Shown one piece after another: positions 62,987 to 64,000 of a DNA stretch of 64,000 bases (the stretch's first letter is position 1; the number at the start of each line of letters is the position of its first letter). This stretch comes from Anaerolineales bacterium (GTDB taxonomy: Bacteria > Chloroflexota > Anaerolineae > Anaerolineales > UBA11858): the NCBI GenBank assembly GCA_016785015.1, contig JADHTJ010000008.1, forward strand, positions 1 to 64,000, written 5' to 3'. A program made the position numbers and the translations under genes. Below the pieces are notes generated by a model. That model was not told the DNA's origin, searched no databases, and saw only the letters and a program-made list of their open reading frames with translations.

Positions 62987-63244
62987 ATGTATAAGGTTGT
63001 ATACACTAAACAAGCCTCAAAGAAATTTTATAAATTACCTCGCAATATTCAGCGAGTAATCAAAGATAAGTTAGAACAATTAGCTACTAACCCACATTAC
63101 CAGCACCCAAACGTTACAAAGCTCCAAAAACGGGCAGGGTATCGGTTGCGAATTGGTAATTGGCGTGTAATATATGAAATCAAAGACGATAGGCTGATAA
63201 TTTTAGTTTTGAAGATTGGTTCTCGTGGAGACGTATACCGATGA
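62987..63244 (+). CDS. RelE/ParE-superfamily toxin
   Basis: 85 residues. YKVVYTKQASKKFYKLPRNIQRVIKDKL... GYRLRIGNWRVIYEI...VLKIGSRGDVYR is the RelE fold, with the basic residues (R of YRLR, R of WRVIY, R near the end) of mRNA-cleaving members. ATG 62987 is chosen (an in-frame ATG 39 bases upstream lies within the operator). Toxin-first order; the antitoxin overlaps by four bases. Confidence 0.88.
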   Translation: MYKVVYTKQASKKFYKLPRNIQRVIKDKLEQLATNPHYQHPNVTKLQKRAGYRLRIGNWRVIYEIKDDRLIILVLKIGSRGDVYR

Positions 63245-63627
63245 GCGTACAAATTATCGAACGAGATGGACAACCCGAGTGGGCTATTCTGCCGTATGAA
63301 ACTTATTTGCGTTTAGTTGAAGAAGCAGAAATGTTACAAGATATTCGTGACTACGATGCCGCAATAGCTGCTCTAGAACGCGACGAGGACGAACTCATTC
63401 CAAGTGAGTTGGTATATGCCATCGCGGATGGAGCAAACCCTATCAAAGTGTGGCGTGAGTATCGCGGTCTCTCCCAAAATCAACTAGCTCAAATTTCCGA
63501 AATCAGCCCACCCTATCTTTCTCAGATCGAGACGGGAAAGCGAACTGGGACAACTGATGTGTTGGGTGCAATTGCAAAAGCGTTGAATTTATCCTTAGAT
63601 GATATTGTGATCAAGCGAGAAGAATAG
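63241..63627 (+). CDS. XRE-family antitoxin
   Basis: 128 residues. The N-terminal about 60 residues form a toxin-binding region (VQIIERDGQPEWAILPYETYLRLVEEAE). The C-terminal helix-turn-helix (WREYRGLSQNQLAQISEISPPYLSQIETGKR) should bind the TTGCAA operator. It neutralises the overlapping RelE-like toxin and represses the pair. Confidence 0.88.
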   Translation: MSVQIIERDGQPEWAILPYETYLRLVEEAEMLQDIRDYDAAIAALERDEDELIPSELVYAIADGANPIKVWREYRGLSQNQLAQISEISPPYLSQIETGKRTGTTDVLGAIAKALNLSLDDIVIKREE

Positions 63628-63647
63628 GTAACCATGCTAGCATTTTC

Positions 63648-63689
63648 TTGATATAAAACACATTTTGGTATATACTATAAATATATACC
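63648..63689 (+). promoter_or_regulatory. VapBC promoter and overlapping operator
   Basis: TTGATA (63648-63653), 17 bases, TATACT (63671-63676). GGTATATA...TATATACC (63667-63689) is an inverted repeat over the -10 box, the usual site of VapBC autorepression. AAGGAGGA follows. Confidence 0.65.
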
Positions 63690-63708
63690 CGCCAAGGAGG
63701 ATTACCTT

Positions 63709-63936
63709 ATGACCACAGCAAAACTCTTTATGAACGGGCGCAGTCAGGCGGTCCGACTACCAAAAGCCTATCGGTTTGATGGTAAGGAAGTTTATATCAA
63801 AAAAATTGGTAACGCTGTAATTCTCATACCCTTAAATAATCCTTGGCAGACGCTTAGCGATAGTTTGAATTTGTTTTCGAGCGATTTCATGGAATCCCGG
63901 GAGCAACCAGAAATCCAAACCCGCGAGGATTTTTAA
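63709..63936 (+). CDS. vapB: VapB-type (SpoVT/AbrB fold) antitoxin
   Basis: 75 residues. AKLFMNGRSQAVRLPKAYRFDGKEVYIKKIGNAVILIP is the swapped-hairpin AbrB DNA-binding domain of VapB/VagC. The C-terminal tail (NLFSSDFMESREQPEIQ) is the toxin-wrapping part. CAAGGAGGATTACC is the ribosome site. Its stop overlaps the next ATG by one base (TAATG). Confidence 0.9.
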   Translation: MTTAKLFMNGRSQAVRLPKAYRFDGKEVYIKKIGNAVILIPLNNPWQTLSDSLNLFSSDFMESREQPEIQTREDF

Positions 63937-64000
63937 TGAAATATTTGTTGGATACGAATATATGCATTTATCTAATAAAACATAAACCTCCGCAGGTATT
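63936..64000 (+). CDS. vapC: VapC-type PIN-domain toxin, N-terminal fragment
   Basis: The frame opens at 63936 and runs off the window: MKYLLDTNICIYLIKHKPPQ. The LLDTNICIYL start with its first active-site Asp is the standard PIN/VapC N-terminus, and the tight overlap with vapB confirms it. Only about 21 residues are inside the window, so integrity cannot be judged. Confidence 0.85.
   Translation, partial: MKYLLDTNICIYLIKHKPPQV

Noticed and set aside
1-64000. CRISPR array, rRNA or tRNA genes, prophage
   Set aside because: No regularly spaced direct repeats, no tRNA-like GTTCGANTC arms in a cloverleaf context, no rRNA sequence and no phage structural genes were seen; the 'holin' name at 5283 is only a family label.

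Overview
The window (about 50% GC, densely packed, many short operons on both strands) looks like the chromosome of a strictly anaerobic bacterium with C1/H2/formate metabolism. The gene mix (selenocysteine formate dehydrogenases, HdrA/Mvh hydrogenase, Fhs/FolD, MttB family, MetE-like core methyltransferase, WD40, DinB, DUF1028 and FG-GAP proteins, lipoproteins with Pro/Thr-rich linkers) suggests a Chloroflexota/Anaerolineae-like organism. That assignment is inferred from gene content and style; no rRNA, tRNA or marker gene in the window proves it.

Layout. 1-30 kb is an accessory and housekeeping stretch: an FG-GAP/ASPIC secreted protein, a DUF389 membrane protein, GNAT, endonuclease V, a holin-like protein, a tiny promoter-ORF-terminator unit (5.7 kb), SWIM, NUDIX, then DinB-WD40-adenosine-deaminase-CAT-small membrane protein-DinB-DUF1028, a lipoprotein, PRPP synthetase-M24 peptidase, an aldo/keto reductase, a 1036-residue kinase-M23-aminotransferase fusion, an MttB-family methyltransferase, a PadR-controlled small membrane operon, TrhA/hemolysin III, an MFS operon, an SDR, a VOC protein that appears to start at CTG, and a cyclic-nucleotide-binding-domain protein.

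30-51 kb is the metabolic core. A minus-strand operon nuoE-nuoF-fdhA (NAD-linked, selenocysteine FdhA) is divergent from a seven-gene plus-strand operon: hdrA (UGA-containing), mvhD, an FrhB/FdhB-like Fe-S protein, a second UGA-containing fdhA, an HdrC-ferredoxin-MvhD fusion, mvhG and mvhA. On the opposite strand follow a NuoE-NuoF fusion, fdhD and a HoxU/NuoG-type fragment, then fhs and folD. Together these could interconvert H2, CO2/formate, ferredoxin and NAD(H) by flavin-based electron bifurcation and pass formate to tetrahydrofolate. No HdrB is present. Three genes read through in-frame UGA codons followed by short hairpins with GGUC(U) loops.

51-64 kb holds an attenuator-like leader and a panB - unknown - glutamate dehydrogenase/CBS - MetE-like operon, a GH36 alpha-galactosidase, a lipoprotein, a two-subunit CoA-transferase, and two toxin-antitoxin modules (RelE/XRE and VapBC); the last is cut by the window edge.

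Palindromic repeats are frequent. There is a family of nested hairpins with perfect inner arms (four copies, one with a matching 'empty' copy), a double-hairpin repeat (two copies), MITE-like TGTCACTCTGAG...CTCAGAATGACA repeats, and CCCTCACCCC...GGGGTGAGGG repeats. Two GC-rich palindromes lie in frame inside coding genes (the GH36 gene and the second fdhA).
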